NCBI RefSeq assembly: GCF_000143415.4
Contig: NW_003314294.1
Span: 1,291,889-1,355,888 of the forward strand
From: Selaginella moellendorffii
Lineage: Eukaryota; Streptophyta; Lycopodiopsida; Selaginellales; Selaginellaceae
Direction of reading: 5' to 3'
Length of the DNA: 64,000 nt
Part shown: positions 35,290 through 46,162 of the stretch, piece by piece
Layout of the letters: the number at the start of each line of letters is the position of its first letter
How positions within the stretch are numbered: position 1 is the first letter of the stretch
Notes under the pieces: generated by a model
The model's input: the letters and a program-made list of their open reading frames with translations, nothing else
Database searches by the model: none
What the model was told of the DNA's origin: nothing
Position numbers and translations under genes: made by a program

Positions 35290-38200
35290 GGACTCAAGGC
35301 TCTAGCGCTACTGGACTCGGGTGCAACTTCCTGCTTCATGGACACGGACTTTGCTGCCCGACATCACGTTCCTATTTCTCCTACCATACGAGATCTGAGG
35401 GTTGAAGGCATTGGCGGGCATTTTGTGTCTCCATCTTCTGGACTTAGGGAAACGTTGCCCGTTCGAGTACATATCAGGTCCACTATCACCGATATCACCT
35501 TCAACATCATCAATAACAAGTCCTCCTCTGTGGTGCTCGGCCTTCTTTGGTTCCAACTACACTAGCCTCATATCTATTGGAAGGAATTACAGCTCATCTT
35601 GCCCACATCACCATCTCCCATGGCTTCCCCTGCTGTTCATCGAGTCCGAGTCAGGAAAAGTTCCCTAAACTCAAATCAAGGTTCTGTTCACGACTCTACA
35701 AAGTTTTCATCCTCTTCTTTTCCCTCTCTTCCATCTTACACTGGACAATATCCTTGCCTCATCATTCCATTTAGTCATACACCTCCTCCTATCTCCACAA
35801 TCACTATGAAAGAACTCCTTCATGAAGAATGTATTTTTCTTTTTGCTTTGCATGTTTCTCTTGTTAGCCTTCTTGAGAAGTATCATGATTTTGGGGATAT
35901 GTTTGACAAGTAAAAAGCTAGTGTACTACTTGTTCATCGGCTTTATAACTGTCCCATTGATTTATAGGAAGGAGCGTCACTTCCATGGGGGCCTATCTAC
36001 GGGTTATCCCCGTTCGAGCTTAAGGCCCTCAAAGAGTACGTGGACAAGAACCTTGCCTCGGGTTACATTCAGCATTCGCAATCCCCGGCTAGAGCACCTG
36101 TCTTCTTTGTCAAGAAGAAGGATGGGAGTTTGTGGCTAGTCATCGACTACCGAGGGTTGAACAAGGTGACTGTTTAGAATTGTTATCTGCTACCCTTGAT
36201 CTCAGACCTGTTGGAACACCTCAGTGGTGCCCGCTTCTTCACCAAAATCGACCTCCATGGAGCATACAACCTGATCCGGATCCGGCCTGGCGATGAATGG
36301 AAGATTGCGTTCCGAACCCGCTATGGCCACTTCGAGTACACTGTCATGCCATTTGGCTTGACAAATGCTCCAGCAGTTTTCCAACACATGGCGAACAACG
36401 TCTTTCGGGAGTTTCTTGATTAGATAGTGATTGTCTACCTCGACGGCATCCTCATCTACTCAAAAACTCACAAGGAGCACAACGAGCATGTGTGCAAGGT
36501 GCTGGCGAAGCTACGGGAACATGGCCTATATATGAAGTTTGAGAAATGTTCCTTCGATCAAGAGTCTGTGGAGTTCCTTGGGTACATTGTCACTCATGAG
36601 GGTATTATGATGGATCCTGCCAAAGTCAAGACTATTCTCGAATGGAAGCCTCCACAATCAATGTTAGACGTTCAAGTTTTCCTTGGCTTCGTGAACTTCT
36701 ACCGCAAATTCATTGATCACTACTCTAACATTGTCCTTCCTCTCACGCATCTCACTTGCAAGGATGTTCCCTTCTCTTGGTCTACTGCTACCCAATAGAC
36801 ATTCGACACACTCAAAGCGGCCTTCAGTTCTGCTCCCATCTTGATCCACACTGATCCCTCACAACCTTTCTTCATCAAGGCAGATGCCTCCGACTTTGCC
36901 ATTGGTGCTGTGCTGTCTCAACTCGGAGCAGATTAGGAATTTCATTCGGTCGCTTTCCATTTTCGGAAATTTCAGCCTGCAGAGATTAATTACGAAATCC
37001 ACAACAAGGAGCTTCTTGCCATTATGGATTCCTTTGGAGAGTGGCATCGTTTCTTTGAGGGGCGAGCTATCAAACAACGGTCTAAACGGATCACAAAAAT
37101 CTTGAGTACTTTGCAACTTCCTGAGTTTTGAGCTGTCATCAGGCATGGTGGGCACAATTCCTAAGTTGGTTTGACTTTGTTATCAAGTATAGGCCTGGAA
37201 AGCTTCAAGGCCTTCCTGATGCTCTTTCAAAGCACTCCTATCTCAATCTCAAACCTGGTAATCCTGCCTTCGATCACCATGATCAGGTTATCCTTGGTCT
37301 TGATCGGCTTCAAGTTATGGCAATTTCCCTGGCCCCTCAAGACTCTTCCTTAATGGATGTGATCAGAAACAATCTTCAATTTGATGACCTCGCCAACAAC
37401 ATTTTTCCCCATATTCAGGCTGGACACACAGTGACTCTTAACTGCTGGCAATTTGATGAGTTTGAGTTCTTAGATGGCTTGTTGTACCATGGGGAGCAGC
37501 TTTATATTCCTGAAGGTGATGCTCAAAGGCAACTGTTGGTCCTGATGGCGTGCCACGATAGCCCGACTGCTGGTCACTTCGACATTGCAAAAACTTATGA
37601 GCTGGTTACACGGGACTTTTGGTGGCCTCACATGGATGACTACATCAAAGCTTTTGTTACCCTCTGTGACACTTGCACCTGGAATAAGGTACCTTGCCAT
37701 CTTCCTTCAAATTTGCTTTGTTCCCTCCCAGTCCCTTCAAGTCCTTGGGAATCCATCTCCATGGATTTCTTGAGTGATCTTCCGAGTTCTAGAGGCTTCA
37801 ACAGCATTTTGGTCATGGTGGATTGCTTCACAAAGATGGTGCACTTCCTGCCATGTACCAAGGAGTTTTCAAGTGAGGACATGGCAAAACTAGTATTCAG
37901 GGAAATTTTTTGACTTCATGGGATTCTTGCAGATATGGTTTCTGATCGGGGACCTCAATTCATCTCCCATTTCTAGCAACAGTTCTTGTAGCTACTTGGA
38001 GTGAAGGCTAACCACTCTTTGGTGTATCATCCTTAAACTGATGAACAGTCTAAGCGAATGATTCAGAAGTTGGAAAAATTCCTAAGATGCTTTATCAACT
38101 ATCATTAGGATGACTGGTTCAATATCCTTCCCCTTGCTAAGTTCTCCTATAACAACTCTGTTCACTCCTCCCTTCGAGTTTTCCCCTTTGCAAACTTTAG
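35290..38200 (+). pseudogene. pol: pol of element E (protease, RT, RNase H, integrase)
   Basis: The protease motif LALLDSGATSCFMD is at about 35300-35345. Reverse transcriptase runs about 36060-36790 ([31 protein letters not shown]); its catalytic box reads YLDG instead of YLDD. RNase H is at about 36850-37075. Integrase runs from 37130: zinc-finger motif CHDSPTAGHF...CDTC, core ISMDFLSDLP and SDRGPQF, and the last catalytic Glu is replaced by Lys in the segment after 38030. Numerous TAG/TAA/TGA codons interrupt the frame (36421, 36796, 36935, 37911, 37975 and others). It has no intron at the position used by chromovirus F. Confidence 0.8.
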
Positions 38201-38614
38201 CTGAAATCCTAGATTCAATCTCTCACTTCCTTCTCCATTTGCATCCTCTTGTTCAAATCCCTGCTCTAAGGCATTTGTCTCCAACCTCCAGGAAATCCAT
38301 AACTCCATCTCCTTCCACCTCTATCATGATTAGGAATCTCATAAAACATTTGCCAATGTCCATCGTTAGGATTGTTCCCTTTACAATATCGGGGATAAAG
38401 TCTGGCTTCTTAGGCGAAATATCTCCACCACCAGGCCACGTCCCAAACTCGATTTCTAATGCCTTGGTCCTTTCACTATCATTGCCATCATTAATCTTGT
38501 CACTTATCGCCTTGCACTTCCCTCCTCATATCAATTTCACTTTGTTTTTCACTCCTCTCTCCTTGAGCCTTATATTCCCAGTCTTATTCCAAATCAGGTC
38601 ATTCCTCTGCCTCC

Positions 38615-38790
38615 ACTAGTGCAGCTCAAGGATGGGCCTGAGTATGAGGTTCAGGACATCCTTGATTCCAAGATCTCACGGTCTAAACTTTACTATCTAG
38701 TAGACTAGAAGGGTTATGGACTTGAGGAACGCACTTGGGGACCTTCGGATAACTTGATTCATTCTCCTAACCTTGTTCAGGACTTTTACC
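38615..38790 (+). pseudogene. Chromodomain of element E
   Basis: Encodes PEYEVQDILDSKISRSKLYY, then KGYGLEERTWGPSDNL. One TAG stands where the conserved Trp of the chromodomain cage (VDWKG) should be. It supports chromovirus affiliation and targeting to methylated histone H3. Confidence 0.75.
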
Positions 38791-38917
38791 ACTACTATCC
38801 TTCTCACCCCAATCCTCATTCTTTTCATTCTCCATCTTTTGTCCCTCGCCACCCATCTCATCCTCCTCTTCATTCTCATTCACGTCCTCATTCCACTTGT
38901 TCTTGAGGAGGGGGTGC

Positions 38918-39276
38918 TGTCAGGAATCCCCCAATTCTTGCCACAGTCCTAACTCTCGCCAGATTCCTGATCCGCAGACCACATTTCTAACTCTCGAAAC
39001 ACTTCCATATTCCTGACTCTCTGATTTCCCGTACGATTCCTGAGTCTCAAACCACATTCTTGATGATGATGTGGCCTCCTCGGCCTCAGCTATATTTAGG
39101 CCGTCCTCAATCCAAGAGTGGTGGAGCTTCATCAACCTATAGTATATATAGGTTAGCCTTGTTCTATTTCTCCACAATTTAAATCAACACCAGTCTAAGG
39201 CCTCTTCCTTGTTTCCACTAGCTTTTTTCTTTATCTTCTGCATTTTCTAGTCTTTATCTTATTGGGGGTCTTGACA
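38918..39276 (+). repeat. 3' LTR of element E
   Basis: 359 bp, TGTCAGGAATCC to TCTTGACA, followed by the target duplication TTATG. Confidence 0.88.
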
Positions 39277-41464
39277 TTATGTACTGTATTTCTCAGGAGG
39301 TTTTGCAAGTTGATTTTGACAAATTTGTGGCTGTTCTAAAGTTCTCTACTCTGAAGTGTATGAATGATATACAACACTTCTTAAGAAAGGTGCAGTATCT
39401 CAATTGTTTTGTGGATCATCTTTCTAATCACATTGCACTGTTGTGAGCATTGTTGAAGTCATCAACGTCATCTTTCATCTAGTCTCCGGATTATGAGTAG
39501 GCATTCGTGAATCTTAAAGAGCTATTGATGACTCCTTTAGTTTTGGCATATCCTAACTACACTTGACTTTTTATTTTGCACGTGGATGCTTCTGATATTG
39601 GTTTTGGAGGTGTGTTGATGCCAGAGAGCTTGAGTTTGCTTGGTCAACACCATCCTATTGCGAATATAAACTATACATTACAACTAGCAGAAGTGAACTA
39701 CTTCACAACAAAGAATGAGTGTTTAGCAGTAGTTTGGGGTTTTGAGAAACTTCATGCATATCTATATGGTTCTTGGACGTTACTTGAAAGTGATCATACT
39801 GCCATTACTTCATTATTGATAGTTGGTTGTATTGCTTGGTGGGCTTTGAAGCTTTAGATATATGATTTGTATATTGTTCATTGCCCAGGGAGTTCTATGG
39901 CTGATGCTAATGCCCTTTTTTGAGCTCTTCTTTCTTCTTTACTCTCTTCTCATGTTTCTAACAAGCCTATTATTCTGGCATCTGTGGATTTTCTAGGCAA
40001 GGATTTTGTGCTGTCGGTGGTTGCTGTACTTGACATTCAGTGTCTACAAGGTGTAGAGCAAGATCTACCTTTTCTTGATGAGGTTCGTGAGGCTCAAAAA
40101 CTTGAGCCATGGATTTGAAGGCTTTGAAATGGGTTTAAGAATCTTGCATTACTTACTGATGATTTGCCATTCCAGCATTTGCATTCTTAGTATTACCTTG
40201 AAAATGGCCTTCTTTATTTTGTAGGGACAGATCCTGATGATCCTTTATGGCTGGTGGTGCCTTCTATCTTTATTCCATGGTTTTTCCATACCTATCATGA
40301 TTCTCCTATTCTAGACGCACATATGGGATATCGTCATATGACTGAGAAGCTGCGTAGGTTTTTTCTATTAGCCGGAGATGCGACATGATGTTATCCAGTA
40401 TGTGTGTAACTACGTTTGGTGCCAAGCTCATAATACTCCCCCCTCAGTGCTGCAAAAGGACGGTTGGAGTCAATTGCAATTTCCTGTCCATTTGAGTTAG
40501 TGGTGTTCGACCTTATGGGACCTTTTCCATGATCGACTATTGGCAACGAATATGTTATTATTACTTTTAACTATTTAACTCATTGGGTGGAAGTTGGTGC
40601 TCTTGCTAGTGCCTCTACAACTACTACTAGATATTTCCCCCTTAATTGAGTGGTGTTTTAGCATTCTTGTCCGGAGCAAATTCTTTCGAATAATGGTCTT
40701 GTATTTATGGTTGAGGCATTTCATGTTTTGATGTCTTGGTTAGGGATACGCCACACTTTCACGAGTGTTTATCATCCACAATCAAACGGTTTGGTAAAAC
40801 GGCTCGTTCAGATATTCAAACAAATGATCATGAAGTACATAAACTTTCAACATTCAGATTGGGATGATTATTTATTATTTATTCGGTATGCATATGTCAC
40901 AAGGGTGTAGAGTTTTGTTGGTGCTTCACCATATAAACTTCTATATAGTCATGATCCAATATTATCAACGGACTTGGGTTTACCTTCGCGATTGCCACGA
41001 GCTGCCGATGCTAGGTCATGGGATCAATATTTGACAAGCATTCTTCCACTTGTTTGAGTAAACTCTACTGAACACTTAGGCTACATACAAGTGGGACAAC
41101 AACGGCACTACAACTCCCATCATCGTCCACTTGCAAAGTACAAAGTGGATGACTTGGTGTTAGTCCATTTTCCCTATCTTATGGTATGTGGTTTATCTAA
41201 GGGGCTCTTTGCTCAGTGGAAAGGACTGTATTGGGTGTTACAGCAAGTTGGACCATAAGTTTATGAGGTTCGGCATGATGTCGAGCAAACCGATCTTCCA
41301 GAAATTGTGCATATACAACAGTTGAAATGCTTCATACAAAGGGATCATAAACAGTTGATACTGCCTACAAATCCGCCAATGCCTCCTCCTGACATTCCTT
41401 CAGATCCCAGCCCATCTACAAGAGAACCATGATGGTCTTCCATTATTTCAAGAGGAGGGGATGA
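39277..41464 (+). mobile_element. Ty3/gypsy family A, 3' part of pol
   Basis: Resumes the reverse transcriptase interrupted at 33721 (YCISQEVLQVDFDKFVAVL, then FLRKVQYLNCFVDHLS). RNase H follows at 39575-39860 (HVDASDIGFGGVLMPES, NECLAVVWGFEKL). Then come an integrase remnant (GIRHTFTSVYHPQSNGLVKR near 40745-40805) and a C-terminal segment ending near 41460 just before the LTR. It is degenerate, with frequent stops. Same family as 16081-18255. Confidence 0.8.
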
Positions 41465-41930
41465 TGTGAGGTCCAAGTGTATAGCTACGATGCCATATAC
41501 TAATATTAATGTAATGGGATTTTGGTAGCCGTTGGATTGGTTTCAATCTGAACCATTCACTCCTATATATAAATTAGGGTTTTGGGGCTAATTGATATGC
41601 ACATTTTTTGTATTCCCTTTCCACATTCTAAGCACTCATAGGGGATATTATTCCTTATCATGAAGTGATAGTGTTTGTGTGTTTGTAATTCATTATATAT
41701 TTATACATATATTTTTATTAAACTACCATGCTATAGTGCTTTTCTCAAAATAAATAAATAAATATAGTGAGGTCCAAGTGTATGGATACAATACCATATA
41801 TTAATACTAATATAGTGGGATTTTGGTAGCTGTTAGATTAGTTTCAATGTAAACTATTCACTTCTGTATATAAACTAGAGTTTTTGGGCTAATTAATATG
41901 TATATTTCTGTATTTCATTTTTATATCACA
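41465..41930 (+). repeat. Tandem LTR pieces of family A
   Basis: A roughly 165-bp sequence beginning GTGAGGTCCAAGTGTAT occurs at 41466 and again at 41766, diverged by perhaps 20 percent. The first should be the 3' LTR of the upstream element, and the second the start of a 5' LTR of a further element whose gag follows. This suggests two family A elements in tandem, or an LTR-LTR recombinant. Confidence 0.6.
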
Positions 41931-41989
41931 TTGGTGGAGGTGAGGGGGAACTTTGATTACCTTTGAGGAGTGCTGTGATTTGGGATTTT

Positions 41990-43738
41990 AGTTTAGATTT
42001 AACTTTTATATTGTCTATATCTTCCTTTTCTTATAACTTTTTTCAATTTCTTCTTTTTTAATCTTTCCCTCCTTTGACTTTGGAGCAATAGTTAGTGCAA
42101 TTGCTTGATGCTATAAAATTGTAATTGAACAATCAGAATCAATTGATGGTGGCATTCATGATGTGTGGTACAACTCTTCTTGTTTTTGTTATTAATCCTT
42201 GAGTCCAGCTGAAATTCTTCAATGGGAATCCTAAAGATGATGTGTACCATTGATTCAATCACTTCACAGTAATTGCCATATATCATTCTTGGGATGATAC
42301 TTGGTGTTTGTGTGAATTTCCCACGTGTTTCCAAGGGACAACATTCCAATAGTATAATGGTGCAGCCACTCATGCAGATTATAATGGTGTAACCACTTAT
42401 GAAGATTAGAGCATTCTCCTGAATGTCTTTAAATGCATTTTTAGACATACCGATGATTGTGATGATGCCTTTCAACAATTCTATTGTCTTTGTCAAAGGC
42501 CATTTATGTCCATGATGCAATTGGCATTTGTTTTCAAAGCTTCTTACTTCGTGTGGAGCCAAATATGCCAAAGCAGATCAAGTTGGGAATTTTGTAGCTA
42601 CTACTTTGTCAAGATCTTGTAAAACTTATACATGCATTTACTCTAACCACCCTTAATGATGCTCTTCACTTGGCATAATGTTATGAGATGTCACCCCTTC
42701 CCCTTCTTGCTGCATGTCCTTTTAACTCCACTTTTTGTAAGAGATGGTCTTGTTCTAATGGAAGTTGATACTGCTATTACCTGAGTTCAAGGTCAAGGGC
42801 AAAGACATAGTCGTGGCTGTGATATCCATTGTTAGGCATATGATGAAGTTAATTACACTTATTGGTAATATCAATATTTTCCAAATTGGCAACCTCTATT
42901 TTCTAGTTAGAGACCTTGGTATCAACAACATTCTAATGGTGTTGTTATAGTAAAAGGTCTGGACATTGAGATGCTTCTGGGAAATGATGAGTCGTGTGAG
43001 TAGTAGAGGGTCTTTATGTGAAAAAGTCAATGACCCCTCCATTTTTTTTTCTTGAGTATTATCAAGGGTTCACTTGGCACTAATTCATCTAGTGTTTACT
43101 TTCCAAGTTCATTTTTTTAACAAAAGATCCCCTATTATTCTTTCTATATTAGTTGATATAGGCTTGAGTTTATTTTTTATTTCTTGGCCTGTTACCACAT
43201 GTTGCTATCTACATTTGTGTTATGTAGTAGAGTCAATTTTCATTTTATATAGCAATGGCCATACACACCCATGTGTATAGGATGAGGCAAACCTAATTAT
43301 GCATATGAGTGATCTCAAGCTTGAGTTGTAGTCATTGTGGGTGATGTCAAGTTAAGCTTTTGACCTCATTTTTAGTATGGATTGGTTGTGATGAAATCAC
43401 GTTAAATATGACTTTAATGCTTCTTCCCCTTGTCTCATACTTATATTTCTTCCATTTCTTTCACTTATATTCCTCTCCATCCCTTTGTTTCTACCTCTAT
43501 TTCCATCACTTTTCTCTTTCTATTTTTTCCTTTTATGTTTCCATCTTGTTCCTTTATTCCCTTTTTCGATCTTTCTGACAGTCTTTATGTTGTAGTGGTT
43601 CACTAGTTTATAAAAAGAGTATGCCGATCTCTTGAATTTGACATATCATTTGAGGCTAAGATTGCAACACGTCATCTTATTCCAATTGGGAATGCTCATC
43701 TAGTCAAAGTTCTTATTTGTCGTTAGTCACTAAAAGAG
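41990..43738 (+). mobile_element. Degenerate gag/protease region of a second family A element
   Basis: Near 42210-42460 the plus strand encodes gag-like pieces (KFFNGNPKDDVYH, ATHADYNG, AFQQFYCLCQRPF) with many stops. A weak protease-like region lies near 43140-43200. The sequence is cut at 43738 by the LTR of chromovirus F copy 2. Confidence 0.5.
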
Positions 43739-44861
43739 TGTAAGCCACAAGTTTTTCCTTTCCAATCTGCCTTGGCTTTTGCTAAGTTCCTTTGCCAAGG
43801 TTCTCGCCTATGGTATCAGCTCCTACTTGGTCTCAACTACTTACTGCACGAGCAACAGAGTGTTAGCCATCCATCCACGGATTCCCAAATCACTCCCAAT
43901 CCCCCTCCCCGGGTTAGACTGGACTTAAGGTTCGGCTACACTCCCCGCAAGCACAAGCAACCAAGCACACCAAGCTTCCAGGTTCCTAACATCCCTTGGT
44001 ACCACGAGACTTGATCATGGGACCCTCTAAATCCCAAGTCTTGAGTGCAACACTTGCTTCGGGATGCCGGGGCAAAACATCGTGGCCTAGCGGCCAGGTA
44101 TGGGTACCTCTACCCCCCCACTTCCATCCCGAAGGAAGGCCCAAGCCCCTAGGCAAGGCGAGGACCAATGAGCCGCATGGTACTCAAGTGGGGCACCACT
44201 CCACCTGAGCCGGGAGCACCGCAATCAGTTTCCTTTTCAGGAGTGGGAGCTGCTCTTGAGCACTTCCTTGGATGGCCCCTCCGGCACTAACCAAGTCCAT
44301 GCTCACTCCCACCCAAGGCCCGTCGGTCCCAGTCTCAACCTCAAGTTGGTTTGGAAGCCCCACTAGAGAGTCCCTTCAAAACTGGTTTGTAGACCTCACT
44401 ATCCCTATTATACTTTTGGAACCCCCTGCACCCCCCCCCCCCCCCCCTGGGGAGACGCACGCTTTGGGCTTTCACCCCTTGACCCGTATTAGTATTTGGA
44501 CTTAGTCTCTGGCTCGATCTCGGACCCGATTTCGGATCCGACTTCGGATTCGGTCTCAGACTCGATCTCGGACTCGATTTTGGACCCAATCTCGGACCCG
44601 ACCTCGGACTCGACCTCGGACTCGGTCTCGGACCCGATTTCGGATCTCGGACGCCGTCTCGAACTCGGTCTCGAACTCGGACTCGAACTCGGTCCCCGAG
44701 TCGGTCTCGGACTCGATTCCAGACCCTATCTCGAACTCGCTCCTAGAGTCGGTCTTGGACTCGATCTTCGACTTGGTCCCATCCGATGAACTCTTTGTCA
44801 TTTTGGTCATGCTTTCGGGGTTCCTTTAGCCTACGACACCTCGGCAAGTTGGTTCCTTACA
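43739..44861 (-). repeat. 3' LTR of chromovirus F copy 2
   Basis: 1123 bp, TG...CA, the inverted counterpart of 22297-23447 and 26805-27929. It includes a C18 tract near 44431-44448 and the GAxTCG minisatellite at 44510-44770. Confidence 0.88.
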
Positions 44862-45645
44862 ACTCCACCACCCATAAAAGAAGTTCGATGCCCACATCGA
44901 ACGTCTCATTTTATCCTACGACTTGTTGACCATGTCTCCAGGGGCATCCCCCCACTTAGCAGTGTGCCTAAGTTAGCCTCCCCAGCCAATAGCCCATGAC
45001 AAAGGAATATAGGTGTCCCTATACTCCTCACCTCACCACGCCCTAGTATGGGGTCGGGACTTGAACCCAGCCTTGCTTTACTAGGGGGTTGGGACTCAAA
45101 CCCAACCTCCGTAGAATACGTCTACGGATTTGACATCCCCGCAGGGAGTCGGGTGTAGCTCCCTACGCCTGGTCGACTTAGCTAACCCATGCTAATTAGC
45201 TTACCTTCGGCGCGCCTTCGGGTCCCAATATATGCCATTGCTCAACTTCTCAAATTGATACTTTTAATTGAACTTTGCATAAGTACATAGAGTTCTGCCA
45301 TACAGAAATTCCTCCACTAGATCTCACGCGTTCGCTAGGTTCTCCTCCGGTTCCCATGTTGCTTCGCAGTGTGGGAATCCTTTCCACTTCACATGGAACT
45401 CTCTCACCTCGTGTCCTTGTCGCTTGCCCTTGCGCGCATTGAGGATGGCCTCGACTTTGTATTCCTCCTCCCCTTGGATAACCTCAGGTAAAGGTCTTAC
45501 TTGGTCCTTGCGAAGCGAATCCTCAAAATACGGCTTGAGTAAGTTCACGTGGAACACGGGATGCATCTTCCCCATCTCTCGAGGAAGTCGGAGACAGTAA
45601 GCCACTTTACCGATTCGAGCCTCAATCTCGTAAGGCCCCGCGAAC

Positions 45646-45697
45646 CTGCTTAAGGAACTCAAGATCAATTCATTTAACGGAATACATGCATTTTTAC
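45646..45697 (-). other. Candidate spliceosomal intron in integrase C-terminus (intron b, copy 2)
   Basis: 52 bp with GTAAAA donor and TTAAGCAG acceptor, removed to join QKLTQ-R to FAGPYEIEAR. Homologous to 25966-26017. Confidence 0.82.
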
Positions 45698-46115
45698 CTT
45701 TGGGTCAACTTCTGGCTGATCCCACTTGGTAGCCTGAGGTTCTTGGTGTTCAGCCACACCTTCTCCCCGGCTTGGAACTCCATATCCCAACGCTTTTGGT
45801 TCGCGTACTTAGTTTGCCTTTGTTGAGCCCGTTCCAAGGAATCCCTCACTAGATTCCAAATGTTGAGTCTTTCCGCCGTGAATGCCTCCACTGCAGGTAA
45901 CTCTCCATGATACTCGGCCACGCTGAGTTCCACAGGACCTTCAATAGCTCGCCTATTGATGACTTCCCATGGACTTACCCCGATGCTCGAATGTGGTGAG
46001 TTGTTATAACACATTTCCGCAAATCCCAAATGATTTACCCAGTCGGTCTAGTCTCCCGAGACATAACACCGCAAATAATCTTCCAGCTGCCTATTCACCC
46101 TTTCCGTTTGTCCGT

Positions 46116-46162
46116 CTGTCAAGAAGTGTTAGTGCTATCAGTCTTGACTTAATACCCATTAC
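46116..46162 (-). other. Candidate spliceosomal intron in integrase (intron a, copy 2)
   Basis: 47 bp with GTAATG donor, CTAAC branch-type motif and TTGACAG acceptor on the minus strand. Unspliced reading terminates within a few codons; removal restores DGQTERVNR. It is homologous to 25502-25547. Confidence 0.82.

Larger units (their letters stand above)
33722..39276 (+). mobile_element. Chromodomain-bearing Ty3/gypsy element E, complete insertion
   Basis: Bounded by LTRs of 373 bp (33722-34094) and 359 bp (38918-39276), TGTCAGGAAT...CA, with target duplication TTATG (33717-33721 and 39277-39281). The internal order is gag, protease, reverse transcriptase, RNase H, integrase and chromodomain, as in chromoviruses. 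The coding region is full of stops, most of them TAG in positions where the family has Trp or Gln. The element is inserted into the reverse transcriptase of an older family A element. Confidence 0.92.
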
